From Verrucomicrobiota bacterium (GTDB lineage Bacteria; Verrucomicrobiota; Verrucomicrobiia; Verrucomicrobiales; Akkermansiaceae): 43,084 nt of DNA. The stretch spans positions 1-43,084 of the forward strand of contig JAPLUI010000301.1 in assembly GCA_026397725.1 (NCBI GenBank), read 5' to 3'. A program made the position numbers and the translations under genes. The notes beneath the pieces are model-generated. The model was given only the letters and a program-made list of their open reading frames with translations, was not told the DNA's origin and did no database searches. Positions 15,858 through 25,185 of this stretch are shown one piece after another (the stretch's first letter is position 1; the number at the start of each line of letters is the position of its first letter).

Positions 15858-17930
15858 ATGAAAACAATGCCCCCAGATAACCCGATCAGAAATTGCCTCA
15901 AGCACCTCGCCCATGCCATGAGCCCCGTCATCCTGGCGTGCTGTTTGGCATCCCAAGCTCAGGCCCAATGGACCTACAGCCCGTGGACGGGCGACGCGGA
16001 TTCAGGAATCACCAGTGCCTCCCCATACACCGTGGCTGTGAACTGTGGCGGACCTGCGGCAACCGTGAACGGGGTTGCCTTTCAGGCCTCGGCCACATCC
16101 GGGGCTAATTTTTCGCTCGGTGGGGGCATTACATCCTGGGGCCCTGGTGGTTCCCCTAACATTAGCGGTGGCAGCTTGACGCTGGCCCTTGGCTTCTTCT
16201 ACAACGGGACTCCCCGCACCGTGACCCTCACCAATCTCACGCCGGGGGCAACGTATGAGACCAGCTTGTTCTCCTTTGGCTGGGAAGCCTCAGGACGCAG
16301 CCAAACGTTCGCATCCGGCAGCGACAGTATCGTGGTGGATCAGGATTTTTACGGCAATCAAAACGGCATCCGGATTGCATACACCTTTGTCGCCGACTCC
16401 TCCGGCTCGAAGGTATTGACGATCACCCCTGGTCCTGGTGGTAACGGCGGAAGCTTCCACATGTGTGCGCTAGCCAATCGGCAGGTGAGTGCTGGCAGCC
16501 CTCAGGCGAAGATCCTCGTATTCGGCCCGGGAGCCACGATTGGGCCGGTGTCTGCCAACGCGGCCGCCATTTCATGGACCGTGCCGTATGGCTCGAATCC
16601 GGTGGCGCTCTCACCCACCTTCACGACGGACCCCGCGGCGACCTGCACCGTTGGTGGCATTCTGGCGGCTTCCGGCTCCACCCAGGACTTCACCAATCCG
16701 GTGCATTATATCGTCAAGGCCTCGGATTTTGCCACCTCTGGCAAGACCACCGACTACACCGTGACGGTCACCGTGACCCCCGCGAGTCCCGCCTGTGACA
16801 TCACGTCCTTCGGGATCAACGTGGCCGGGAGTTCTGCCGTCATCACCGACATTGATTTCACCACGGGCACCGTGGACTGGCGCGTTCCGTATGGCACCCC
16901 TGTGGCAACCCTCGCGCCCAGCTACACCCTCTCCGCCGGTGCCACCTGCACCCGGCCAAACCCCGGCATCCCCACGCCGGCGTTGAGCACCACCACCCCG
17001 GTGCCATACCTCATCCATGCTGAGGATGGCTTCACCACCAAGACGTACGACGTGACGGTCACGGTTGCCCCGCCCCCTCCAGGTGGCGTAACCGGCCTCG
17101 CCTTATGGCTGGATGCGAGCGCACCGGACACGATGACGCTGGATGGCTCCACCGTCAACGAGTGGCGCGACAAGTTAGGCAGCACGGCGAAGATGACCCG
17201 CGCTAACGGCGCTCCGACCGTGGTGGCTTCCGGGATCGGCACCATCCCGACCGTGCATTTTACCAGTGGCTCCTCGATGGGCGACGGCGTGAATCACGCG
17301 GCACCCGTCACCATTTTCTACGTATCGCGCCAAACGGGTGGAAGCAACGCGCGGGTGCTCAGCGCTACCGGCAACAACTGGTTGCTGGGATATCACGGCG
17401 GCCAAAGGGATCGTTGCTATTTCGAGGGATGGGTCTGCGGAGAGGGAGATGGGATCGGCGGATCCTCGGACACCAATCCGCATTTGTATACGGCGACCAT
17501 CGGCGGCAGCGGGCAAAACTCCACAGTCTGGGCGGAAGGTGTTCAGATCGCCTCCAACCAGAACGGCACGCAAGGACCCAATAATCTTAATCTGGGTAGC
17601 TCTTCTTTTAATGAGTATTCCGATTGCGACATCTCGGAAGTCCTGGTTTACCACCGGATCCTGAACTCGACCGAACTGGGCGCGGTCGGCGAATACCTAA
17701 CGCTCAGGTCTCGTCTACACGGTGCTCACCTCCACAAACCTTGTGGATTGGGTGCCGGATGCCGGCTCGGCTGCGTCAAGCGTTGCCGGACCCGGTGCCG
17801 GAGTCGAAACGGTGACCTTCACGGTCACGACCGCCCCGTTCAACGGCAAGCTCTTCGTGCGCGTGGAAGCGGCACCAACGCCGTAATGCCATTCATGGTA
17901 TCAGGGCGTGGCGGCCGCGCCGCGCCCTAA
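15858..17930 (+). CDS. secreted modular protein with LamG-like jellyroll; C-terminus frameshifted
   Basis: ATG 15858 gives MKTMPPDNPIRNCLKHLAHA with a signal peptide ending SQAQA; the upstream ATG at 15831 is less likely because the paralogue at 25186 starts here. A ~200-residue beta domain (WTYSPWTGDADSG, TVTLTNLTPGATYETSL) is followed by two DUF5018-like modules (ILVFGPGATIGPVSANAAAI; VDWRVPYGTPVATLAPSYTL). A LamG-like jellyroll comes next (GLALWLDASAPDTMTLDGS to ISEVLVYHRILNSTELG). After GEYLTLR (~17703) the frame runs ~75 residues through DNA whose proper reading is a different frame (17707-17886), so the tail is not genuine. The first DUF5018-like module is closely related to one in the 25186 gene. 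Confidence 0.7.
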   Translation: MKTMPPDNPIRNCLKHLAHAMSPVILACCLASQAQAQWTYSPWTGDADSGITSASPYTVAVNCGGPAATVNGVAFQASATSGANFSLGGGITSWGPGGSPNISGGSLTLALGFFYNGTPRTVTLTNLTPGATYETSLFSFGWEASGRSQTFASGSDSIVVDQDFYGNQNGIRIAYTFVADSSGSKVLTITPGPGGNGGSFHMCALANRQVSAGSPQAKILVFGPGATIGPVSANAAAISWTVPYGSNPVALSPTFTTDPAATCTVGGILAASGSTQDFTNPVHYIVKASDFATSGKTTDYTVTVTVTPASPACDITSFGINVAGSSAVITDIDFTTGTVDWRVPYGTPVATLAPSYTLSAGATCTRPNPGIPTPALSTTTPVPYLIHAEDGFTTKTYDVTVTVAPPPPGGVTGLALWLDASAPDTMTLDGSTVNEWRDKLGSTAKMTRANGAPTVVASGIGTIPTVHFTSGSSMGDGVNHAAPVTIFYVSRQTGGSNARVLSATGNNWLLGYHGGQRDRCYFEGWVCGEGDGIGGSSDTNPHLYTATIGGSGQNSTVWAEGVQIASNQNGTQGPNNLNLGSSSFNEYSDCDISEVLVYHRILNSTELGAVGEYLTLRSRLHGAHLHKPCGLGAGCRLGCVKRCRTRCRSRNGDLHGHDRPVQRQALRARGSGTNAVMPFMVSGRGGRAAP
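17707..17886 (+). pseudogene. out-of-frame C-terminal domain of the secreted protein
   Basis: In the frame starting GGT at 17707 the sequence reads GLVYTVLTSTNLVDWVPDAG, then VETVTFTVTTAPFNGKLFVR and VEAAPTP followed by TAA. This is the usual terminal domain of exported Verrucomicrobia proteins (Y-T-V-x-x-S-x-x-L-x-x-W, then LFVRV). It is out of frame with the upstream jellyroll and there is a stop just before it in its own frame. A deletion or indel near 17700 has therefore cut the protein off from its native end. Confidence 0.75.
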
Positions 17931-18137
17931 CTGCCCCTGCGGGCAAGGCGTCATTGACGGTCCAAGTACTGCGCATCATCACCGCCTCACGGCGGCCAAG
18001 TCGGCGCCCCGGGGCCGGGCCGCCCTACCTGATAACATATGACAAACAACCGATCATATCATCTCATGTACCCTTTTCCGGAGTTTAATGGGTTTTCTCC
18101 GGGATCCCCGCGCGGCCGCTGGTGCGCACCGGCGGCC
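17905..18137 (+). repeat. 3'-flank block, copy 2, ending in an imperfect 11-bp hairpin
   Basis: It parallels 13027-13243 and ends in GGCCGCTGGTG-CG-CACCGGCGGCC (18114-18137) with a single mismatch. It contains GGGCCGGGCCGCCCTACC near 18012, a REP-like sequence related to the one at 41989-42015. The remaining 120 bases to 18257 hold no recognisable element. Confidence 0.6.
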
Positions 18138-18257
18138 CCGCACTCATGAGGGATCAGCAATTCCTTTCTTTTGATGGCATATACTATAGAGTGTTGGCGG
18201 CGACTCGCCTTGCCACGCCCTAAGCCAAACCATCCACCAATCCCACAACCGACTGTC

Positions 18258-21200
18258 ATGAAAACCTCGTTCCATCCCCGCGCCGCTGGCATCATGCGTC
18301 GGCCCAAGCCCGGCTTTGCCTTGGTCGTCACGCTCTCGTTGATGATTTTGCTGACAGTCATTGCGGTGGGCTTGCTAACCTTGTCCTCGATTTCGTTGCG
18401 GGCGTCGAGCCAGGGGCAGGCGATGGCCACGGCCCGCAGCAACGCGCGGCTGGCGCTGATGTTGGCGTTGGGCGACTTGCAGAAGTCGTTAGGCCCGGAC
18501 CGGGCGGTCAGCGCCACCTCGGAGATTCTCACGGCCAGTCCCGCCAAACCGCATACCACTGGCGTTTGGGAGTCGTGGTGGGATTTCGACCCGAGCAAAT
18601 CACCCGGTTACGCCAGTGAGAAAACCAAGCGCTTCCGTCGCTGGCTGGTGTCCAGCGCCGATCCTTCGGCGACCGAAAACCGGGACTTCGCCACCGCCGC
18701 CTGGACCGGCAAAACCATCGAACTGGTTGGCAACGCCTCCTTGGGGGGCAACGCGCCGACCACGGCCAAGGTCGTCGCGGGCCTGGTTCCCGTTGCCCGG
18801 GCAGGCAAAATCCAGGGGGCCTACGCCTGGCATGTCGCGGACGAAGCGGTCAAAGCCCGCGTCAATCTCTACCGCGATCCCGACCAAAACACCACGCTCG
18901 CCCAAAAACGCGCGCTGCTCGCCGGCCACCGGCCGGATCCATCGCTTATGAAAGGGGCCGACGGCAGTCTGTTAACCTGCCTGCCCACCGACCTGACCGC
19001 TGCCGATTTCGCCAAGGCCAAGGACCAAACCGGCAAAATCATCGACCTCGAACAGATCGAGTTGCTCGATGCCGCCCGCGGCAAGATCAAGCAGTTCCGC
19101 CATGACATCACGCCCTATTCGCTGGGGGTGATGGTCGACGTGCGCGGCGGCGGCCTCAAGCAGGATTTGTCCTCCATGTTCGAAATGGGCTCCGCCACCG
19201 CCAACACGCTGCCCGCCGAATTCAACAATAGGAAACTGTATCTAACGACACACGGCCTCAGCGGCGTTTCCGATCCGAACTGGAGCGCGTTGGCCGGCTA
19301 CTACAACTCGTTCAGAAGCATCACCAATCCAGACACCAATCCGACCTTTGCCGTGACCGCCGGCGCGGCCAGCACCAATCCGGTGCCCACTGGATATAAT
19401 CCGGCGCCGGTCATCGCCAAGGTCGATACCATCTTCAGCCTGGTGGGCCGGCCGTGCACCGAAATCCATTGGCTCGACCACAACCCCGGCAATAACGGCG
19501 CACTGGACAATTATGATTATTTTGTGGGTCTGATTTTCACCCCGGTGGTCACCCTGCACAATCCCTACAACTGCAACATTTCCTTATACAAAATGCAGGT
19601 GACGTTCCTCAACGTGCCGGTCGCCTTCAACTTCATGTTTGATGGTGGAGGAAGCGGGTCGTTCCAGTCCCAAGGTGTGGTTCCTGGAACCTTCGAATCC
19701 CTCAACACCATGCTATATAACAGCTACAGGGGCGATAAAACGTTTATTATGAACATCGCCAATTGGAAGACCTCCGATATTCTTGCGACGAATTCCGAAA
19801 TCTCGGGGCCGATTGTCATGAAACCGGGGCAAACCCTGATTTGCGGCCCGGTCCTACCCCCTGACGCGTCCCTCAAGACGGATTCCACTCGGGGCAACAG
19901 CACGATTGGTTTTGATTGGGATAATCGGGTCACCTCATCCATCAAGGCGCAACCCTCGTACATCCCTGGCCTTGGCTTCGAAAACTACGGTGCCACAATC
20001 TCACACTTCCGCATCACCCAGCCGTGGGCCCCCGGGGGCTCGGGGCCAGGGTGGTGCACCTTTCTTTTTTTGCGCGACATAGCTGCGAATCCAAAAGTTT
20101 CCAAGACCACGGTCACTGACAAGTTTTATGTGGAGTTCAAAATGCAACGGCCGAGCTGGTATCTCGACGACTCCACGACCAACAAGACCGACGCGGCCCC
20201 CTCGTTTGCGGTGACCGCCCAGCTCCAGGCCACCGCCAGCGGCACGCCCCTCGATTATGCCAAGCTACAATTCAACTACACTGACGACACCAGTCTCAAG
20301 AATATATTCAACGACCGGGCTTACCGTTATCCGCCCACCGGTTCCCTGACCGGATCTGCTTGTGCCGCCCCCGGTGGCATCACCTACAGTGCACAGGGGG
20401 CCTATGTGCATCCGTTCGCCATTTTCTCCGCGTATGCCCGCACCACCAACGGCGGCGTCTATGAGACGGGCAAGCGCACCAAGGGGCCGGTTGACAGTCC
20501 TCAACTCAACCTGCTCAAAGACGGAAGGCTGGCAGGCAAACCCTTTCTGTTCCATAACCCGTCCCGGGCGAATATGACGATGAATCTGGCCACCGAAAAG
20601 CCAGGTGCCCAGGCTTACGAACTGAACTTACAACCGTTACTGAGCAAGGGTGACTATCAGGACTACATGGATGTGGATGCCAGCAACCGGGTCCCGTCCC
20701 TCACCGGGAACAAGACGACCTCAGGCATCAAGTCCGGCAGCTATCTGGAACTGCCCACTGGCCCGCTGCAGACTATCGCCGACTTCCGCCGTTCCAACGC
20801 TCTCACCACCTCCTACCTGCCACATTTCGTGCAGCCTGTTGGCAACTCCCTGCTTCATCCGCTGATGTCCGCCGACAAGGTGGTCGAAACCAATTCCGGC
20901 TTGGCGGCAACGGCCTTGCTAGACCATTCGGTGTTGGCAAATCATGCGCTTTACGACCGGTTCTATTTTTCAACTTTCGCCACCCGCGGCAGCACGAAAC
21001 CGGACACCGTGTTCGAGCACTTCGTGAATGGCACCGCGCCGCTGGCATCGCAGGCATTCCAGCCATACCTGCCCGGCGGCAAATCCGTGGCCACCGCCAA
21101 GGCGGAACTTTTCTCCTCCGCCAAACCGAAGGATAGCGCCTACAAGAACGCCGCCGAATACCAGATGATCCGCGGGCCCTTCAATGTCAACTCAACGAGC

Positions 21201-22001
21201 GTGCAGGCCTGGAAGGCGGTGCTGGCAGCGATGAACAAGAGCGAAATCGCCACCCTCTGGGCGCGCACTGCAGGACTTGAGACCAGGACGGCGAGCGGTG
21301 TGCCAATCACCGCGATGTCGCTGATGAACGGCGGCGCCAACCGCACCGCTGCGGTGGATGCAAGCAAGATCGATAGCGCAAAGTCGAACGACTGGAACGG
21401 ATACCGCGTGCTCACCGAAACCGAACTCGATAATTTGGCGGTCAAAATCGTTGCCGAAGTGCGTGAGCGGGGCCCGTTCCTGTCGATGTCGGAGTTTGTC
21501 AATCGTCAGGTCGGTCCGGTCGGCCCGCGCACCTTAGCCGGCGCGTTGGAAGCAGCCATCACCGAGTCTGAGATCAATGAAAAGAAGAACGCCGTATCTC
21601 CCGACTCCTTTCTTGACCAGGTTCCAATCACCGCAACGGATCTCAGCGACCCCAAGCTGTATAACTACAAGACTCCGGAAGCCACAATGGGCAACCCGGC
21701 TGCCGGTGCCCCCGGCTGGGTCAACCAAGGGGATTTGCTGCGCATCCTGGAACCGGCCGCCACCGTGCGTGGCGACACTTTTGTCATCCGCGTCTGCGGC
21801 GAGGCGTGGGATCCCGCCGGCAAGGTGACCGCCCGCGCCTACGCCGAGGCCGTGGTGCAACGCATGCCGGAATATGTTGACCCGGTGGACCGCCCGTCGT
21901 TGAATGCCTACACCGACGCCACGGCCGCCAAGGCAAATAAGACTTTCGGCCGCCGCATCAACGTGGTATCGTTCCGCTGGCTGTCGGGCAACGAAATCTG
22001 A
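18258..22001 (+). CDS. Verru_Chthon cassette protein A (prepilin-like N-terminus)
   Basis: ATG 18258 starts a 1247-residue protein. After MKTSFHPRAAGIMRRPK comes PGFALVVTLSLMILLTVIAV, a type IV prepilin/PilX-like segment with G-F at the cleavage site and one transmembrane helix. ARSNARLALMLALGDLQKSL and GPDRAVSATSEIL follow. This N-terminal signature is that of the Verru_Chthon cassette protein A family, which is restricted to Verrucomicrobia and relatives and is thought to be part of a pseudopilin-type export or surface assembly. The body is a long, mainly beta region ending VVSFRWLSGNEI. The usual cassette partners B, C and D, smaller prepilin-like proteins, are not beside it. The next gene starts 5 bp after the stop, so the two are probably co-transcribed. 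Confidence 0.85.
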   Translation: MKTSFHPRAAGIMRRPKPGFALVVTLSLMILLTVIAVGLLTLSSISLRASSQGQAMATARSNARLALMLALGDLQKSLGPDRAVSATSEILTASPAKPHTTGVWESWWDFDPSKSPGYASEKTKRFRRWLVSSADPSATENRDFATAAWTGKTIELVGNASLGGNAPTTAKVVAGLVPVARAGKIQGAYAWHVADEAVKARVNLYRDPDQNTTLAQKRALLAGHRPDPSLMKGADGSLLTCLPTDLTAADFAKAKDQTGKIIDLEQIELLDAARGKIKQFRHDITPYSLGVMVDVRGGGLKQDLSSMFEMGSATANTLPAEFNNRKLYLTTHGLSGVSDPNWSALAGYYNSFRSITNPDTNPTFAVTAGAASTNPVPTGYNPAPVIAKVDTIFSLVGRPCTEIHWLDHNPGNNGALDNYDYFVGLIFTPVVTLHNPYNCNISLYKMQVTFLNVPVAFNFMFDGGGSGSFQSQGVVPGTFESLNTMLYNSYRGDKTFIMNIANWKTSDILATNSEISGPIVMKPGQTLICGPVLPPDASLKTDSTRGNSTIGFDWDNRVTSSIKAQPSYIPGLGFENYGATISHFRITQPWAPGGSGPGWCTFLFLRDIAANPKVSKTTVTDKFYVEFKMQRPSWYLDDSTTNKTDAAPSFAVTAQLQATASGTPLDYAKLQFNYTDDTSLKNIFNDRAYRYPPTGSLTGSACAAPGGITYSAQGAYVHPFAIFSAYARTTNGGVYETGKRTKGPVDSPQLNLLKDGRLAGKPFLFHNPSRANMTMNLATEKPGAQAYELNLQPLLSKGDYQDYMDVDASNRVPSLTGNKTTSGIKSGSYLELPTGPLQTIADFRRSNALTTSYLPHFVQPVGNSLLHPLMSADKVVETNSGLAATALLDHSVLANHALYDRFYFSTFATRGSTKPDTVFEHFVNGTAPLASQAFQPYLPGGKSVATAKAELFSSAKPKDSAYKNAAEYQMIRGPFNVNSTSVQAWKAVLAAMNKSEIATLWARTAGLETRTASGVPITAMSLMNGGANRTAAVDASKIDSAKSNDWNGYRVLTETELDNLAVKIVAEVRERGPFLSMSEFVNRQVGPVGPRTLAGALEAAITESEINEKKNAVSPDSFLDQVPITATDLSDPKLYNYKTPEATMGNPAAGAPGWVNQGDLLRILEPAATVRGDTFVIRVCGEAWDPAGKVTARAYAEAVVQRMPEYVDPVDRPSLNAYTDATAAKANKTFGRRINVVSFRWLSGNEI

Positions 22002-22006
22002 TTCAC

Positions 22007-22720
22007 ATGAGCTGTAACTTTTCTCTCTCTATTCTGACTGTTCTCGGGTTATCCATGGCGGTCCATGCCCAGCAAAAGGAAACGGCGACCCCCGTGCAAA
22101 TCCGTGCGGTCTTGCACGATCCGGTCCACCCCACCGCCAAACTTTTTTACACCGACAATGCAGGCACCGTGGTCCCATTGAATTTCCGCCCCCAGGATCT
22201 CACCGCAGCCTTGTTCACACTGCCCGTCAATGGCTCGCTGGTGCTTTACGACAAGGCCGCCATTGATCCGAAGAACCCCGCGGCGAGTTTGGCGGCAAGC
22301 GTCAAGCTGCCACCTAACCTCAGGCGGGCGCTTGTCGTCGTGGTGCCGGCTCCAACCGGTGAGAAACCCGCCTACCGGATGTTGGTCATCGACGACTCGG
22401 AGAAAGCCTTCCCGGCAGGCGAGTCGCGCGTGCTGCCGCTGATCGGTGTGGAGACCGCCATCCAGGCCGGGGAGCACAGACTGCCTGTCCACCCGGGGAA
22501 GATCACCCGGGTGCCGCCGGTTATGAAGCGCAATGAATATAACATGGCCCAAACCAACTTCTATTACAAGCAGGGCGAAGCCTGGGTGCCTTTCACCGAG
22601 CGTCAATTGCAGTTCCTCGACGCCTGCCGACGGATTTTCATCATCCACGCGACACCGGGTGCCCTCCAACCGTCAGTCACCACCATCGTGGATACCATGC
22701 CCGCCCTACCGCCGAAATAA
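22007..22720 (+). CDS. secreted protein of unknown function, tandem paralogue 1
   Basis: The 237-residue product has a short signal peptide (CNFSLSILTVLGLSMAVHAQ) and a single domain: VQIRAVLHDPVHPTAKLFYT, VVPLNFRPQDLTAALFTLPV, ASLAASVKLPPNLRRALVVV, RRIFIIHATPGALQP. I do not recognise a named family. It follows the Verru_Chthon A gene by 5 bp and is followed 43 bp later by a close paralogue. The pairing with a pseudopilin-like protein suggests a role in the same envelope assembly. No catalytic or metal-binding pattern stands out. Confidence 0.75.
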   Translation: MSCNFSLSILTVLGLSMAVHAQQKETATPVQIRAVLHDPVHPTAKLFYTDNAGTVVPLNFRPQDLTAALFTLPVNGSLVLYDKAAIDPKNPAASLAASVKLPPNLRRALVVVVPAPTGEKPAYRMLVIDDSEKAFPAGESRVLPLIGVETAIQAGEHRLPVHPGKITRVPPVMKRNEYNMAQTNFYYKQGEAWVPFTERQLQFLDACRRIFIIHATPGALQPSVTTIVDTMPALPPK

Positions 22721-22763
22721 GTCATCGCGGGGTGCCTTCAAGTTCATATCAAATCCGACATCC

Positions 22764-23478
22764 ATGATCCTTAAACATTGCCTGTGTGTTCTAACTGTCT
22801 TATGGCTGCCCGCGACGGTGCAAGCCAAACCTGGCAAGGCGAAGGTTCCGCTACAGATCCGCGCGGTCTTGTTCGATCCGGCAAACTCTGCCGGTGCGTT
22901 GTTATATCCCGACAAGAAGGGTGACGTGGTCAAATTGAATTTCCGGCCGCAGGATCTAACTCCGCCGCTGTTCACGCTGCCGGTCGATGGTTCACTGGTG
23001 CTCTACGATAATGCCAACGTCGATCCGAAAGACCCCCAAAGCGAGTCTGGCAGCATCCGTCAAGCTGCCATCTGACATCCGGCAGGCGATTGTCGTGGTG
23101 GTGCCGGAACCGGCCGGCTCAAGCCCAGCCTATCGGATGGAGCTTATCGACGATTCAGCGAAGGGCTTTCCCAAGGGCGAGTCGCGGGTGCTCTCACTGG
23201 TCACCACGGAGACAACTCTCGAAGCGGGCGAACACAAACTCACCATCCCGCCGGGTGGCATCACCCGCGTGCCGCCCGTAAAGAAGGTCGATGAATTCAA
23301 CATGGCGCAGACGAATTTCCATTACCAGCAGAGTGGATCATGGGTCGCTTTAAGCCAGCGTCAATTGCAGTTCCTCGACGCCTACCGGCGGATTTTCATC
23401 ATTCACGCGACGCCGGGTACCCTCCAACCGACGGTTACAACAATCGCGGATACCGCGCCCACCGCGCTGTTGCGGTGA
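22764..23478 (+). pseudogene. secreted protein of unknown function, tandem paralogue 2, frameshifted
   Basis: It starts MILKHCLCVLTVLWLPATVQ (signal peptide) and runs VPLQIRAVLFDPANSAGALL to DNANVDPKDP, then leaves frame. The rest (KASLAASVKLPSDIRQAIVV to RRIFIIHATPGTLQP) is in the next frame. Comparison with paralogue 1 (DPKNPAASLAAS) places the fault in a run of five C at 23033-23037, where four would restore the frame. The two halves together are the full length of the family. Either the gene is broken by a single-base insertion or the assembly has a homopolymer error. Confidence 0.85.
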
Positions 23479-23500
23479 GATGCGATGCCAATCACCAATC

Positions 23501-24235
23501 ATGAAACACACCACCATGAAACATCCCATGATCGCCGGCCTCGCCGTGCTGGTTACTTCACTCACCGTTCTGGGCGCGGAACCCAAGACCGGACCTAACA
23601 TACCGGCGGCGGCAAAGACCAATCCAACCGGCCAGTGGCGCACGGAGCCGCCGGCCGATTGCCCGTTCAAGCCCTCGGCCGTGCTCACCGGCCTGGTGTT
23701 CACCGGGCGGCATGCCGAATACACCGGAGCCGACACCTGGTATCCATCGTGGGCGTCGGATGGCAACCTGTATTCGCCTTGGACCGATGGTGAGGTCAAC
23801 GGCCTGGCGATCGGCTCAGGCGGGGACGGCGCGGCCACCGGTCACGCCACGATCCGCGGCGATGATCCACTCAAGCTAACGGTCACCGACCAGGGTGCCT
23901 TCAAGAGCAGCCCGCGCCCGTATGAAGGCCGCTATCCCTGCGGCAGCCTGGTCCATAACGGCGTCTGGTATTTCGGCACCTATTTCAACACCTATATCCT
24001 CGAATCCGACCTTGTCACCGGACCTTGGAAACTCGTCACCTATCTGAAGCACTTCGGCCAGCAGGCGTATTTCGTCAACATCCCGTCCAAGTTCATCAGC
24101 AAGGACGGCCGCACGATGTGGCTTTGTTATTCCGCCAACTTCGCCGCCGGCTGGGGCAAGGCGGACATCCAGTCGCGGCCGGAAGGCAGCAAATACGCCA
24201 TGTGCCTGCAGGAGATCAAGCTGCTGGGGCGCTGA
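23501..24235 (+). CDS. secreted protein of a Verrucomicrobia-type family, probably with a large internal deletion
   Basis: ATG 23501 (or 23516) gives a signal peptide (MIAGLAVLVTSLTVLGAE). The first half reads GLVFTGRHAEYTGADTWYPS, WASDGNLYSPWTDGEVNG and RYPCGSLVHNGVWYFGTY; the second half TYILESDLVTGPWKLVTYLK to SKFISKDGRTMWLCYSANFA. As I remember the family, proteins with these ends are about 430-460 residues long and carry roughly 200 residues between WYFGTY and NTYILE. Here the two are joined directly at about 23985, in frame, giving 244 residues. If so, the missing middle contains most of a beta-propeller-like body and the protein is unlikely to work. The deletion is an inference. Confidence 0.6.
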   Translation: MKHTTMKHPMIAGLAVLVTSLTVLGAEPKTGPNIPAAAKTNPTGQWRTEPPADCPFKPSAVLTGLVFTGRHAEYTGADTWYPSWASDGNLYSPWTDGEVNGLAIGSGGDGAATGHATIRGDDPLKLTVTDQGAFKSSPRPYEGRYPCGSLVHNGVWYFGTYFNTYILESDLVTGPWKLVTYLKHFGQQAYFVNIPSKFISKDGRTMWLCYSANFAAGWGKADIQSRPEGSKYAMCLQEIKLLGR

Positions 24236-24300
24236 GGCGATCGAACGCATCACCCAAACAATACCACCGTCGGGACCATCGACGGTATGAATCGATTGTG

Positions 24301-24507
24301 TCCGGTATCCACACGGATTCCGCGGATGTAATGAAGTATCAAGTGGTGGAATACGGCAGCGACCTAAGCGGCTGGAACCCGCTGCCGATTCCCGAAACCA
24401 CCGCCGACCCCGTGACCATCACACCCGGCGGTTCCGCTGACCACGTCAAAGTCACCATCCCCAATCCCGGCACCCAGGGCTTCGTGCGCCTCAAGGTGAG
24501 CCAGTAG
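24301..24507 (+). pseudogene. C-terminal domain relic of a secreted protein
   Basis: The frame reads KYQVVEYGSDLSGWNPLPIP then HVKVTIPNPGTQGFVRLKVS and stop. This is the same class of terminal domain found on the other exported proteins here (V-x-x-S-x-x-L-x-x-W, FVRLxV). No N-terminal part precedes it; the DNA from 24236 to 24300 is not recognisably coding. An ATG at 24331 is unlikely to be a real start. Confidence 0.6.
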
Positions 24508-24715
24508 CCATCATCGTTCCCAAGACTGCCAGTTTAAGAGGAGGACAGGCTGAATGCCTGTTCATCACTCAAAAGCGCTCATCAGACGAGAGGCACTTGA
24601 AAACCAAAAGTCATCTCGGGAGCGGCGAACACTTGACACCGAACCGCAATGGTTGATTGACCTCATAACCAAGAGAGTTTGGAATCCTCTGGTGAATTAA
24701 CGGGGGGATTTTCAC

Positions 24716-24894
24716 TCACCGCCGCTCCCGGTCTCGACTGCGCCGGACCCTGCGCTGCTCAACATCCAGTTCCGCCGCCAGCCGTCGCACGCCCGGCAAA
24801 GGGCCGCTCCACCCTCCCTGGCGGATGCCCTCGCGCAGGGGCCCGGCGAGCCGTCCGGGCAGGGCAATTCGGGGTACTTCGCACCTGGCGACAA
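24716..24894 (-). pseudogene. GntR regulator relic (copy 3)
   Basis: The minus strand reads CEVPRIALPGRLAGPLREGI, RQGGWSGPLPGVRRLAAELD, VEQRRVRR and then degenerates to a stop. It matches residues 2-48 of the GntR at 14854, but the ATG has become AGG and the recognition helix region is lost. It stands upstream of the 25186 secreted-protein gene in the same orientation as copy 2. Between 24508 and 24715 only the hairpin ACAGGC-tgaat-GCCTGT (24545-24561) is seen. Confidence 0.75.
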
Positions 24895-24900
24895 TCCTAT

Positions 24901-25185
24901 ACCATAATGACACAGGTTGTGAAAAAAATAATTCTTGCCATTTCGCGAATTCGGGTTGATTAACACCCGTCGGTTTGCCGCATCCCCAAAGCCGGCCCGC
25001 CTTTGCCATTCCCTGCCACCCCAAACCACTCCCAAATCTGCCGTCCCCGCTCTCCAAGCACTAAATCCTAAGCACTAAATGCTAAACGAAGAGAAGAAGA
25101 AACGCACATCCACCATCCACCATCCATCTCCCACGCCCCCAACCCCACCAACCGTCAGAATGAATCCCAACCAACCACCAGAACC
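24901..25185 (+). promoter_or_regulatory. duplicated leader of a secreted-protein gene, copy B
   Basis: It aligns with 15487-15857. A possible promoter is TTGCCA (24936-24941) with GATTAA 17 bases downstream, around the shared CGCGAATTCGGGT. It contains a heptamer-period stretch near 25043-25087 (CCAAGCA-CTAAATC-CTAAGCA-CTAAATG-CTAAACG) and three CATCCAC-type units (25107-25127). The gene starts at 25186 without a Shine-Dalgarno sequence. Confidence 0.5.
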
